Shown here piece after piece: positions 15,285 through 24,953 of a stretch of DNA of 49,868 nucleotides (within the stretch, counting starts at the first letter, position 1; every line of letters begins with the position of its first letter). The DNA comes from Streptomyces triticirhizae (GTDB lineage: Bacteria; Actinomycetota; Actinomycetes; Streptomycetales; Streptomycetaceae): positions 1-49,868 of the forward strand of contig NZ_RFFJ01000017.1 in assembly GCF_003696235.1 (NCBI RefSeq), given 5' to 3'. The notes below the pieces were generated by a model. The model ran no database searches. It worked only from the letters and a program-made list of their open reading frames with translations, and was not told where the DNA came from. The translations under genes and the position numbers were made by a program.

Positions 15285-15312
15285 GGACGGGGAACGGCGA
15301 GGACCCCGTCGC

Positions 15313-15915
15313 TCAGACGCCCCAGACAAACGGGTGTGGGCGGCTGCCGGGGGCGTTCGACCAGACCAGCCGGGCCTCCAGGTGGTCGCCGAGGAGACCG
15401 CTCAGGCGGTCGGCGGCCCAGCCGTTCCAGTAGACGCCCACCGGGAACTGCGGCACGCGGAAGGCGGGCAGGCGGGTGGGCAGGGCCTCGGGGCGGAAGA
15501 CCGTGCGCTTCATCTCGCCCGTCGGGCCGGGCCGTGACGACCTGGCCGTATCGACACAGTCGACGACCGTGTCCACCACATAGACCCGGTAGTCCTCGTC
15601 CGCCACCGCGCCGCCCTCGGTGACGGTGAGCGGCAGCAGGGTGCCCGCCGTCGCCAACTCGTCGCCGAGCAGCTCGACCAGCCGTCGGCTGAACACCGGC
15701 GCGTCCGGATAGGTGGAGGGGAACTCGGCCTTCGGCCAGCCCGGTTCGCCCAGCCACTCGGCGCCGAAGTGGTCGGGGCGCCGCTGCGGCGGGCCGTGGA
15801 ACTCCCAGCGCTTGAGCTGGGTGAGCGAGTCGTCGAAGCGCACGGTCCTGATGTCCCGCCTGCTCGGCAGGAGCCGGTAGACGGCGCGTTCCGGCTGCGG
15901 GGCGTTCTCGGTCAT
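15313..15915 (-). CDS. Immunity protein, Imm11/DUF1629-like
   Basis: This 200-residue protein starts MTENAPQPERAVYRLLPS at an ATG that overlaps the toxin stop codon (TGATG), the usual arrangement for a toxin-immunity pair. The second half, DYRVYVVDTVVDCVDTARSS through AFRVPQFPVGVYWNGWAADRL to a short C-terminal strand, resembles the Imm11 (DUF1629) immunity family. It should bind and block the AHH nuclease tip of the upstream Rhs protein in the producing cell. The family call is from memory of conserved features; the immunity role rests mainly on position. Confidence 0.65.
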   Translation of the reverse strand: MTENAPQPERAVYRLLPSRRDIRTVRFDDSLTQLKRWEFHGPPQRRPDHFGAEWLGEPGWPKAEFPSTYPDAPVFSRRLVELLGDELATAGTLLPLTVTEGGAVADEDYRVYVVDTVVDCVDTARSSRPGPTGEMKRTVFRPEALPTRLPAFRVPQFPVGVYWNGWAADRLSGLLGDHLEARLVWSNAPGSRPHPFVWGV

Positions 15916-16514
15916 CACGCGGTCCAATAGGCGCTCGGATGCGGAGTGCCACTGATCAACTGGTCCAGGTTCAGCAGGCGAAGCTCGGATTGTACCTGGT
16001 CGCCCACCTTCCGCAGTTCGATCCGCAGCATGTCCCCGATCTCGGTGGTGCTGCTGCCGAGAGCGAGCTGGTTGCGCTCGAAGTTGTCCAGGTGCGTGCT
16101 CAACCGGTCCAGGAACGCGCCCCGGTGGGTGAAGTTGTGCGGCCGGGGGTGACCCAGCGGGATGCCGTTGGCCGCCTCGTCGATGTCCACGCCGTAGCGG
16201 GACAGCAGACTGCGCATCGCCGGGGCGTTGTTGCGGTTCATGCCCGAGGGCACCAGGTGCGCCGCCGCGCCGTTGGCCGGGACGGGCCGCCCGTCCAGCC
16301 GCAGGTTCTCGCGCAGGATGTCCGCGTGTTGGCGGCACGTGAGCAGCCCCAGGTAGTCGTACCAGGCGAGCGGGTCCGCCACGTATGCGTACGGGTCGGG
16401 CCCCGCGTCCACGCCCAGCGGATCGGGGCTGAGGTAACGGGCGCTGCGCGGGTCGTAGTGGCGGAAGTAGTTGTAGTGCAGCTCCGTTTCGGGGTCGTGG
16501 TACTGCCCGGGGGG
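15915..16514 (-). CDS. Rhs core end and AHH-type nuclease toxin tip (separated by frameshift)
   Basis: This is the 3' part of the Rhs gene in the shifted frame. It starts with the core end QYHDPETELHYNYFRHYDP, then RYLSPDPLGVDAGPDPYAYV and YDYLGLL, the classic junction where the variable tip begins. The tip of about 140 residues contains AAAHLVPSGMNRNNAP, IDEAANGIPLGH and HNFTHRGAFLDRL, matching the AHH nuclease family of the HNH/EndoVII group, though the family's A-H-H reads A-A-H here. Translation from the upstream start would miss this part because of the frame break at the G7/C7 run 16509-16515. The frame is open upstream to 16985, but that portion is a shadow of the long frame. Confidence 0.75.
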   Translation of the reverse strand, partial: PPGQYHDPETELHYNYFRHYDPRSARYLSPDPLGVDAGPDPYAYVADPLAWYDYLGLLTCRQHADILRENLRLDGRPVPANGAAAHLVPSGMNRNNAPAMRSLLSRYGVDIDEAANGIPLGHPRPHNFTHRGAFLDRLSTHLDNFERNQLALGSSTTEIGDMLRIELRKVGDQVQSELRLLNLDQLISGTPHPSAYWTA

Positions 16515-19500
16515 GAGCGCAGCGGGGTTTCGGCCAGGGCCGCCGGGTCGTCGGCGGTCAGCCCCCACAGCGTGGCCCTGCCGCGCCAGGCGATCGTGCC
16601 GTCCTCCGAGACGAGTTCCGTCGGGGTGCCGATCAGGTCCGTGACGATGGCGAAGAACCGCTCGTCCACCGCCTCCTGTTCGGCGTCCGCGCCCGCCGGA
16701 CCGCCCCGCACGACCCGCTCCGTCTGGGTCAGCGGGCGCACGCCCTCCCGCTCCCAGGTGAGGGTCGCGCGCTCCGTCGCGCCATGGGGAGTGTGGGTCG
16801 TCTGCTCGACCAGGTGGGGGCCATCCCAGGTGAAGTCGGTGCGGCTGACCACCGTCTCCCCGTCGTCCGCCAGGCGGAGCTTGGCGACGCGGCGGCCCAG
16901 CGGGTCGTGGAGGTAGCGCCAGCGGGTGCCGTCCGGGGTGGTGACGCCGGTCAACCGGTTCTCGGCGTCCCAGGTGTAACGCCACGTCTCCGGTGGGCGG
17001 GACAGCCGCTTGCGCTGCCGCAGCACCACGCGACCGGCCGCGTCGTAGGTGTAGCGCACGTCTCCCGCCCGGGTGATCCGGGCGCCGTCGTAGGCGCGGG
17101 TGCCGCGTTCGGGGCCGCCGGGGTGCTCCTCGGGCCAGCTGGCCTCCACCGGGCGGCCGAGGTCGTCATACGCGTAGCTCTCGGTCCACCCGATCGCCCG
17201 CACGGCGGTGATCCGGCCCCCGGCGTCCCGCTCGTAGCGGCGGGACCCGTCCGCCGGGCCGTCCACCCGCACCGGGCGGCCGTCGTCCCCGTAGGCGAAC
17301 GACCGCCTGACCAGCGGCAGTTCGGCCGTCGGCAGCGTCAGGTCAGTGCCCGTCAGCCGCTGCCCGGCGCTCCAGCGCTGGGCGAGAACGAGCCCGAGGG
17401 CCCCGATGCCCCGCGCGGTCTCCCGGCCCAGCGGGTCCCGGGTGGAGGTGACGGTGCGCCCGGCCGTGGTGAACGCGGTGCGCCGGCCCGCCGCGTCATA
17501 GGTGTAGCGCGTCGTGACGCCGGCCGGGGTGCGCCGCGTCGCCGGCTGGCCGAGGGCGTCGTAGGTCCGGGTCAACGTCCGGCCGTCCGCCTCCTCGGAG
17601 ACGACCCGGCCCATCGGGTCGTAGGCCAGGACGAGGGTGACGTCCGGGCTCTCGGCGCGCGTCATGCGGCCCTGGGCGTCGTGGGTGAAGCGGGTGACCT
17701 CACCGTCCACCGACTTGGTGACCTGCCGACCCAGGGCGTCGTAGCCGAACTCGACGGTCTGGCCGACGGCGTTGACGCGGCTGAGCAGCCGGCCGACCGG
17801 GTCGTGCCGGTAGCGGACGGTGCGGCCGTCGAAGTCCGTCTCGGAGGTGAGGCGTCCCACCGCGTCGTAGGTGTAGTCCCAGGTGCGGCCGCCCGGCCCG
17901 GTGACCTGGGCCAGGCGTAGCTCCGTGTCGTAGGTGAACGTGTGGCGCGCCCCGTCCGGGGCGGTGCGGGTGGCGGGCTGGTCGAAGCGGCTCCAGGTCC
18001 AGCGGGTGGTGCGGCCGAGGGCGTCGGTGTGGCTGAGGCGGTTGCCCTCGCCGTCGTAGGTCCAGCGCTCGGTGGCGCCGTCGGGCGTGGTCCGCGCGGC
18101 GAGCAGGCCCTCGACGGTCCAGCTCCAGCGGGTCGTGCCGCCCAGCGGATCGGTGGCGGAGACGGGGTTGCCGAACGGGTCGTAGCTGAGGCGGGTGACC
18201 CCTCCGAGCGGGTCCGTCACCGTGACGGGGTGGCCCAACGCGTCGTTGACGAAGTGTTGTTCGGCGCCGGTCGCGTCCACCAGGCGGGTCAGGGCCCCGG
18301 TCTCGTCGTGCTCGAAGGTGGTGACGGCGCCCGTGGGGTCGGTGACGGACACGCAGTTGCCCCGCTCGTCCCACTCCTGGCGCCAGGTCGTGCCGTCCGG
18401 GGCGGTGCTCTCCACCGGGTGACCGGCCTCGTCGTAGCGGGTGGTGGAGACCGAGCCATCCGGGTGGTGGACGGCGACGGGGTGACCCGCCTCGTCGTAC
18501 GTGACGCGCAGGGTGTTCCCCAGCTCGTCGGTGCGACTGACCAGCCGGTCGCGCCGGTCCCACTCCTGGTACACGGTGTGGCCCAACGCGTCGGTCTCCG
18601 CGACGAGTTGGAGGCTCCGGTCGAACCGGTGAAGCGTCTGGTGCCCCAGGGAGTCCGTGACCGTGGTGGTCCGGGTCTCGGTGTCGTAGGCGAAGGTGTA
18701 GGCGAGGGCGCCGTCGGCGGCGGTGCCGGCCACGCAGCGGTCCAGCTCGTCGTAGGTGAACCGGTAGGCGACGCCGTTGCGGTCCTCCCAGCCCGTCATG
18801 CGCTGCCGGTGGTCATAGGTGAAACGCAGCGGCAGCCCCGAGGAGTTGACGACCTCGGCGAGCTGGCCGTCCGCGTCGTAGCCGTAGCGGACCAGGCTGG
18901 GACGGTCCGGGTGGCTGAGCAGCGTCAGCTCGGTGATCCGGCGCCCCTCACGGGCGATGCCTATGTGGTAACCGCCGTGGTGGAGCAGCTCGCTGGGGGC
19001 GCCCTCGGCGTCGTGGCGGACGGCGATCGTGTTGCCGCGCTGGTCGGCGATCGAGGTGAGTGGCAGCTCCGTGGGCGGCCGGCCGGGGCACGGCCGGAAG
19101 CCAAGCGTCTGCCCGGTGTCGGTCCGGTGGACCCGCAGCTCGCCGCCGGGCGTGCCGTCCCAGCTCAGCGGCCACGCGGGGCCCTCGACGGGCAGGACGG
19201 GGGTGTCCTCCGCCGGGCGTGGATAGTCCAGCACCATGCCGTCGTGGGCGCACAGCCGCACCCCGTGCTCGGAGAGCAGCAGGCGCTGGTCGAGGGTGCT
19301 GCTCCAGGAGGGCCCCAGCCACCGGCCGGAACGGCTGCCCGTCCGGTGATGACGCTCCAGCACCAGCGGGAGCACACCTGGCAGTTCGATATCGACGGCG
19401 GACATGACCATCTGGCCGGTAGACAGGTCGATCGGGTCGCCCCGGGTGATCAGGCACCGGATGTCGCGGCCCAGGTTGCGAAGGCGCGGGCCGAGGCCCC

Positions 19501-20500
19501 TGACGCCCTGAGCGATGCCCCTCAGGCCGGTGCGGGCGGCGGAGAGTCCGCCGCGCAGTCCGCGCGCCAGTCCGCCCAGCGTCGTCAGGCCCTTCATGCC
19601 GGGGATGCAGTCCAAAGCCGCGAAGGCGACGTCGAGGAGTCCGGCCTCGCCGCGCGCGTACTTGATCAACGTGTCGGCGAGGACGACCAACGCGGCGGCC
19701 AGGACGACCCAGGCCAACGGTCCGCCGATGATCATCACGACGACGCCGAGGACGGCGACGATGACCTTGCAGACCGCGACGATGGTGTCCCAGTTGTCGG
19801 TCACCCACTTGATGGCCTTCTCCCACCACCGCCGGTTCTGGATGCCGGCGTCGGACGCCTCCTCGATGCCCTGGGCGCAGACCCGGGCGGCCTCCTCGCG
19901 CATCTCCTGTGCGTCCAGGGCGAGTTGGCGGGCGGCGGCCAGGCGTTCCTCGGCGTCGTTGACCCGGGACCTGGCCACGCCTGCGGCCGCCTCCGCCGCC
20001 TGCTGGTCGCGCGCGGCGGCCCGGACATCCGCCTCGTCCGGCGGCTCGACGTTCTCCCGCTCCCCCTCCCGCTGAAGCCGCTCGGCCTCCTCGCCGGCCC
20101 GCCCCACCCAGTCCTGCGCGTCCCCCAACGCCGCCTGCGCCGACGCCAGATCCGCCTGGGCCGAGATCGCCCGGTCCAACGCCCGGTCCGCCATCCCCTG
20201 CGCGGTCTGGAGCTTGGGCCAGTAGGCGTGCAGCGCCTGCGAGCAGAGGGAGTAGGAGTCCTCCAGCTTGGTCAGATTGTCCGGCACGCCCTCGAACTCA
20301 CGACGGAACGCGTCCGCCGACAGCCCCGCCCAGTCCAGGACGGCCCGCTCGCCCGCCAACCCCCGGATCTTCCCCAGCGCCTCGCCCACATCGTCGGCGA
20401 ACTCCCGCAAGTCATCGGCGAGTTCGCGGACCTCGTCCGGGTCCCCAGGCGTCGGGTCCCGGTCCATGTCCACCGGCGACCAGTCGGACGGACGCACCAT
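16238..20500 (-). CDS. Rhs/YD-repeat polymorphic toxin, N-terminal and core part
   Basis: In the main frame the protein has an N-terminal WXG100-like helical domain (residues 1-100, DWAGLSADAFRREFEG), a long coiled coil rich in Glu/Ala/Arg (about 100-230), two hydrophobic helices (IVAVCKVIVAVLGVVVMIIG...), a DUF6531 segment (GDPIDLSTGQM) and some thirty YD repeats of the form YDxxGRL/YTYDAAGR. These form the hollow shell that encloses the toxin tip. The WXG-like start suggests export by a type VII system. ATG at 20500 follows GGGGTGGGGACG. The true core ends near 16514, where a C7 run shifts the frame; the stretch from there to 16238 reads as low-complexity Thr/Arg/Pro. Confidence 0.85.
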   Translation of the reverse strand: MVRPSDWSPVDMDRDPTPGDPDEVRELADDLREFADDVGEALGKIRGLAGERAVLDWAGLSADAFRREFEGVPDNLTKLEDSYSLCSQALHAYWPKLQTAQGMADRALDRAISAQADLASAQAALGDAQDWVGRAGEEAERLQREGERENVEPPDEADVRAAARDQQAAEAAAGVARSRVNDAEERLAAARQLALDAQEMREEAARVCAQGIEEASDAGIQNRRWWEKAIKWVTDNWDTIVAVCKVIVAVLGVVVMIIGGPLAWVVLAAALVVLADTLIKYARGEAGLLDVAFAALDCIPGMKGLTTLGGLARGLRGGLSAARTGLRGIAQGVRGLGPRLRNLGRDIRCLITRGDPIDLSTGQMVMSAVDIELPGVLPLVLERHHRTGSRSGRWLGPSWSSTLDQRLLLSEHGVRLCAHDGMVLDYPRPAEDTPVLPVEGPAWPLSWDGTPGGELRVHRTDTGQTLGFRPCPGRPPTELPLTSIADQRGNTIAVRHDAEGAPSELLHHGGYHIGIAREGRRITELTLLSHPDRPSLVRYGYDADGQLAEVVNSSGLPLRFTYDHRQRMTGWEDRNGVAYRFTYDELDRCVAGTAADGALAYTFAYDTETRTTTVTDSLGHQTLHRFDRSLQLVAETDALGHTVYQEWDRRDRLVSRTDELGNTLRVTYDEAGHPVAVHHPDGSVSTTRYDEAGHPVESTAPDGTTWRQEWDERGNCVSVTDPTGAVTTFEHDETGALTRLVDATGAEQHFVNDALGHPVTVTDPLGGVTRLSYDPFGNPVSATDPLGGTTRWSWTVEGLLAARTTPDGATERWTYDGEGNRLSHTDALGRTTRWTWSRFDQPATRTAPDGARHTFTYDTELRLAQVTGPGGRTWDYTYDAVGRLTSETDFDGRTVRYRHDPVGRLLSRVNAVGQTVEFGYDALGRQVTKSVDGEVTRFTHDAQGRMTRAESPDVTLVLAYDPMGRVVSEEADGRTLTRTYDALGQPATRRTPAGVTTRYTYDAAGRRTAFTTAGRTVTSTRDPLGRETARGIGALGLVLAQRWSAGQRLTGTDLTLPTAELPLVRRSFAYGDDGRPVRVDGPADGSRRYERDAGGRITAVRAIGWTESYAYDDLGRPVEASWPEEHPGGPERGTRAYDGARITRAGDVRYTYDAAGRVVLRQRKRLSRPPETWRYTWDAENRLTGVTTPDGTRWRYLHDPLGRRVAKLRLADDGETVVSRTDFTWDGPHLVEQTTHTPHGATERATLTWEREGVRPLTQTERVVRGGPAGADAEQEAVDERFFAIVTDLIGTPTELVSEDGTIAWRGRATLWGLTADDPAALAETPLRSPPGSTTTPKRSCTTTTSATTTRAAPVTSAPIRWAWTRGPTRTHTWRTRSPGTTTWGCSRAANTRTSCARTCGWTGGPSRPTARRRTWCPRA

Positions 20501-20509
20501 CGTCCCCAC

Positions 20510-20939
20510 CCCGTTCGTGAAGATGATCCCTCATCGGAGTCAACGCGAAGATGACGCCGAACTCAACAGTCGCGGCCCGCGTTTCCGCTGGACACCGGGT
20601 CGGGGAGGGCGCGGGGAACCTCGCGTCGTCTGCCTTGACGGGGGCGGCGCTCTGGGCGTCGGTGAGTTGAGGGTTCGGGGCAGGACGGCGGGCCCGCGCG
20701 AGGGGGCGAACGGCGAACTGCCGTGGTCCCGGGCCATAGGCAGAACCGGACGTCCGGCCGGACGTCCGGACACCGTTACCTCTGGTTTCATGGGGTCCCA
20801 TGGCGTCAGCGAGCGGCCCCGCCAACGTTGCGGCCCGAACTCCCCGCACGGCGGGGCGCACAGCGGAAGGTGCGTTGGTGGATCGTTTCGCGCCTTGTCG
20901 GCTCGTGCGCTCGAACGTCCGACTTCATGAACAAGGTTG
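20510..20939. other. Gene-free interval between Rhs and gyrB relic, with tandem palindromes
   Basis: No convincing gene is seen. At 20746-20769 the 12-bp palindrome CCGGACGTCCGG occurs twice head to tail with no spacer. This is a plausible operator, but its neighbour on one side is a pseudogene. Confidence 0.5.
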
Positions 20940-21970
<1,031 letters not shown>

Positions 21971-22007
21971 CCGGGGCCGCGCTCCCGGAACCCGGACCCA
22001 CCCGGCT

Positions 22008-22874
22008 CTACGGGCCGGCCAGTCGGTCGTTCATCGTGTCGAGCGTCGGCCAGGGAGGACCGTCGCGCAGCACGCGCGGGAACTCCTCCCGGAAGAACCT
22101 GCCGTTCGGAAACTGGTCGCCAACCTCCCAGCGCCAGGCGGCGACCATCGCGAGGACGAGCTGTCGGCAGTCGTCCAGCAGGTCCCGGTCGATGTGCGGG
22201 TAGTGCGCGGAGACCGCCTCGGGGACATGGGCGAGGTCGAACTCGACGGGTCCACGGCAGCACGTCTCAAGGTCGATGAACAGCGGGCCGTCTCTCGTGC
22301 CGAGCACATTGCCGGGATGCGGCTCGCCGTGGAGCAGCTGTTCCACGGCGCCGCGCTCCTCGATGGCCCGTCGCAGACCTGCCAGTCTGCCGCCGAGGAA
22401 GACGCGGTCCGCGTCGGCGAGTTCCGGCGAGCGTTCCGGGTCGGCGACGACCTCCTCCGCCTCCGTGATCCGGTCCGTGAAGTGGGGGCTCGGCATATCG
22501 AGCCGGCGCATCCCGGCGTGCAGCCGTTCCAGCGCCCCGGCGTAGTCGGCCGGTGAGAGGTGCGGGGTCACGGGCGCGTGGTAGGTCCACAGCGTCACCG
22601 CGAAGCCGTCCCGCGTGTACACACGCGGGTCCACCCGAGGCTCCAGGGGGCACACCGGGCCGCCGACCTCGGCGAGCCGCCGGGCGAGTTCGACCTCGAA
22701 CCGTGCGACCTCCTGCCCCACGGGGGCGACGCGGGCGAAGACGTCGCACGGCGTCAGCCGCAGCGCCAGCTTGTTCGAGTTGTGGAGCACGGTCGCGTCG
22801 CTGGCGCGCAGGCCGAGCGACGCGGCGACCGACGTCGCGGCCGCCTTCGCGCGTGTGACGTCGGGCCTGTCCAT
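22008..22874 (-). CDS. Aminoglycoside phosphotransferase (APH)-family kinase
   Basis: This 288-residue protein has the APH/choline-kinase signature: the catalytic loop LLHGEPHPGNVLG (HGEPHPGN at residues 182-189; Glu replaces the commonest Asp two places after the His) and the metal-binding Asp in PLFIDLETC (about 201). The N-lobe has the weak glycine-loop region and a Lys in NKLALRL. The family phosphorylates small hydroxylated substrates, including aminoglycosides and macrolides, but the substrate cannot be told from sequence. It stands alone, transcribed away from the arsenic genes, with ATG at 22874. Confidence 0.72.
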   Translation of the reverse strand: MDRPDVTRAKAAATSVAASLGLRASDATVLHNSNKLALRLTPCDVFARVAPVGQEVARFEVELARRLAEVGGPVCPLEPRVDPRVYTRDGFAVTLWTYHAPVTPHLSPADYAGALERLHAGMRRLDMPSPHFTDRITEAEEVVADPERSPELADADRVFLGGRLAGLRRAIEERGAVEQLLHGEPHPGNVLGTRDGPLFIDLETCCRGPVEFDLAHVPEAVSAHYPHIDRDLLDDCRQLVLAMVAAWRWEVGDQFPNGRFFREEFPRVLRDGPPWPTLDTMNDRLAGP

Positions 22875-22958
22875 CGGTCAACCCTGGCACACGGAGGTCT
22901 TCTCCGTTCCGGACGGGTACGCGTCCGGGCCGGGGCACCGTGACGGCGGGGTCGCCCG

Positions 22959-23387
22959 TCAGGGCGCGGGGCGGGTGTCGATCTCGTGGATCAGGTCCTC
23001 GACGCGGGTGCGGATCGCGTCGCGGATGGGGCGGACGGCGTCGAGGCCCCGGCCGGCGGGGTCGTCGAACTGCCAGTCGCGGTAGTGCTTTCCGGGGAGG
23101 ACCGGGCAGGCGTCGCCGCAGCCCATGGTGATGACGTAGTCGGACGCCTCGACGGCGTCGGTGGTCAACGCCCTGGGTCGCTCGGCGGCGATGTCGATGC
23201 CCACCTCCCGCATGGCCGCGACGGCGGCCGGGTTGATCTGGTCGGCGGGCAGGGAGCCGGCCGAGCGGACCTCGATGCGGTCGCCGGCGAGGTGGGCGAG
23301 GAAGCCGGCGGCCATCTGGGAGCGGCCGGCGTTGTGGACGCAGACGAACAGCACGGAGGCGCGGGGGGCGGTGGGCTCGGGGGGCAC
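22959..23387 (-). CDS. arsC: Arsenate reductase ArsC, low-molecular-weight phosphatase type
   Basis: This 142-residue protein has the phosphatase P-loop VLFVCVHNAGRSQMAAG (Cys-x5-Arg-Ser), then RSAGSLPADQINPAAVAAM, a Cys-containing redox loop ITMGCGDACPVLPG and the WQFDDPAGRG loop. It reduces arsenate to arsenite using three cysteines and thioredoxin or mycothiol. GTG at 23387 is chosen because GAAGGACG lies 7-8 bases upstream; an in-frame ATG at 23420 sits inside an operator-like repeat. It is divergent from arsR-acr3, which exports the product arsenite. Confidence 0.9.
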   Translation of the reverse strand: MPPEPTAPRASVLFVCVHNAGRSQMAAGFLAHLAGDRIEVRSAGSLPADQINPAAVAAMREVGIDIAAERPRALTTDAVEASDYVITMGCGDACPVLPGKHYRDWQFDDPAGRGLDAVRPIRDAIRTRVEDLIHEIDTRPAP

Positions 23388-23418
23388 GGTGGCACGTCCT
23401 TCGCGGGGTGAGGCCGGC

Positions 23419-23474
23419 ATCAGCCGAGGCTGGTATCAGTCAACGCTGATGTGACAGTATCAGCCCATGCTGAC
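23419..23474. promoter_or_regulatory. Three ArsR-operator-like repeats in the divergent ars promoter
   Basis: Three 16-bp units with the pattern ATCAG-n6-CTGRY occur at 23419-23434, 23435-23450 (ATCAGTCAACGCTGAT, an imperfect palindrome) and 23459-23474 (ATCAGCCCATGCTGAC). The third contains the arsR start codon itself. They fill the gap between arsC and arsR, so one ArsR could switch both directions and release them when arsenite binds. Confidence 0.65.
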
Positions 23475-23781
23475 CTCAGTTGACGCCGATGTGGTCCGGG
23501 CGCTGGCCGACCCGCTGCGGGCCCGCATCGTGGCGCTGCTCGCCCGCGAGACGTTGTGCACGACGCACCTGATCGAGGAGACCGGCGCGCGGCAGACCAA
23601 CCTCTCCAACCATCTGCGGGTGCTGCGCGAGGCCGGGGTGGTGGACACCGAGCCCTGCGGCCGGTTCACCTACTACCGGCTGCGGCCCGAGGTCCTGGAG
23701 TCCCTGGCCGGGCGGTGCGCCGAGTTGGCGGCCCTGGCCCGTGTCACGGTCGAGTCGGACCGGAAGCGCGCCTGCCCATGA
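23467..23781 (+). CDS. arsR: ArsR/SmtB-family arsenic-responsive repressor
   Basis: This 104-residue winged-helix repressor has ADPLRARIVALLARETLCTTHL, recognition helix RQTNLSNHLRVLREAG and wing CGRFTYYRLRPEV. Metal-binding candidates are Cys in ETLCTTH, in EPCGR and in the C-terminal KRACP. It is short and typical. Its start lies within the third operator-like repeat, so binding would block its own translation start region as well as transcription. The stop overlaps the acr3 start by four bases (ATGA), so the pair is one operon. Confidence 0.88.
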   Translation: MLTSVDADVVRALADPLRARIVALLARETLCTTHLIEETGARQTNLSNHLRVLREAGVVDTEPCGRFTYYRLRPEVLESLAGRCAELAALARVTVESDRKRACP

Positions 23782-24953
23782 CCGCCACCGAGCCCACCGC
23801 CGAGTCCGGAACCGTGACCGCCGCCGGGTCGGGAGCCGGGCCGGAGCCCGGGCCGGGCCCCGGCGTCGTGTCGAGGCTGTCCACGCTGGACCGGTTCCTG
23901 CCGGTCTGGATCGTCGCGGCCATGGCCGGCGGCCTGCTGCTGGGCCGGGCGGTGGAGGGGCTGGACGAGCGGCTGGCGGACCTGGAGGTCGGCGGCGTCT
24001 CGTTGCCCATCGCCGCCGGCCTGTTGGTCATGATGTACCCGGTGCTGGCCAAGGTCCGCTACGACGCCACCAGCCTGCGGGCGGTCACCGGCGACCGCCG
24101 GCTGTTGTTCCTCTCGCTGGTCCTCAACTGGCTCCTCGGCCCCGCCGTCATGTTCGCCCTGGCCTGGCTCTTCCTGGCCGACGCGCCCGAGTACCGCACC
24201 GGACTGGTCATCGTCGGCCTGGCCCGCTGCATCGCCATGGTGATCATCTGGAACGACCTGGCCTGCGGCGACCGGGAGGCGGCGGCCGTTCTCGTCGCCC
24301 TCAACTCCGTGTTCCAGGTGGTGGCGTTCGGCCTGCTCGGCTGGTTCTACCTCGACCTGCTGCCCGGCTGGCTGGGCCTGGGCGAGGGCGCGGGCGAGCG
24401 CCTCGACGTCTCGCCCGGGAGGATCGCGCTCAATGTCGCGGTCTTCCTCGGCGTTCCCCTGCTCGCCGGCTTTCTCACCCGCCGCCTCGGGGAGCGCGGC
24501 CTGGGCCGGGGGCGGTACGAGAGTCGGGTCCTGCCCCGGATCGGGCCGTGGGCGTTGTACGGGCTGCTGTTCACCGTGGTGGTGCTGTTCGCCCTCCAGG
24601 GCGACGCCATCACCTCCGAACCGTGGGACGTGGCCCGGATCGCTCTGCCCCTGCTGGTCTACTTCGCCGTGATGTGGTGCGGCTCGTACGCCCTGGGGCG
24701 GGCCGCCGGCCTGCCCTACGACCGCACCGCGACGCTGGCGTTCACCGCCGCCGGCAACAACTTCGAGTTGGCCATCGCGGTCGCGGTCGGCACCTTCGGC
24801 GTGACCAGCGGGCAGGCGTTGGCCGGGGTCGTGGGCCCGCTGATCGAGGTGCCCGCGCTGGTGGCCCTGGTTCATGTCTCCCTCGCCCTGCGCCGCCGCG
24901 CCACCGCGCCACCGGTTCCGGCGGGGGCGGAACGGAGCCGCGCCAACACGTAG
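23778..24953 (+). CDS. acr3: Arsenite efflux permease, ACR3 family
   Basis: This 391-residue protein of the bile/arsenite/riboflavin transporter superfamily has about ten membrane segments. The first 30 residues are a Gly/Pro-rich extension. Characteristic blocks are VWIVAAMAGGLLLG, MMYPVLAKVRYD, GLARCIAMVIIWNDLACGD (with the Cys known to be needed in ACR3) and AFTAAGNNFELAIAV. It exports arsenite using the proton-motive force. It overlaps arsR by ATGA and completes the arsR-acr3 / arsC resistance module. Its 3' end overlaps the relic on the other strand by 82 bases. Confidence 0.93.
   Translation: MTATEPTAESGTVTAAGSGAGPEPGPGPGVVSRLSTLDRFLPVWIVAAMAGGLLLGRAVEGLDERLADLEVGGVSLPIAAGLLVMMYPVLAKVRYDATSLRAVTGDRRLLFLSLVLNWLLGPAVMFALAWLFLADAPEYRTGLVIVGLARCIAMVIIWNDLACGDREAAAVLVALNSVFQVVAFGLLGWFYLDLLPGWLGLGEGAGERLDVSPGRIALNVAVFLGVPLLAGFLTRRLGERGLGRGRYESRVLPRIGPWALYGLLFTVVVLFALQGDAITSEPWDVARIALPLLVYFAVMWCGSYALGRAAGLPYDRTATLAFTAAGNNFELAIAVAVGTFGVTSGQALAGVVGPLIEVPALVALVHVSLALRRRATAPPVPAGAERSRANT

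Noticed and set aside
17942..20554. An 870-codon plus-strand frame opposite the Rhs gene
   Set aside because: No domain can be recognised; it mirrors the codon bias of the real YD-repeat gene on the minus strand.
23388..23420. ATG at 23420 as the arsC start
   Set aside because: It lies in an operator-like repeat and lacks a ribosome site, while the GTG at 23387 has GAAGGACG just upstream.
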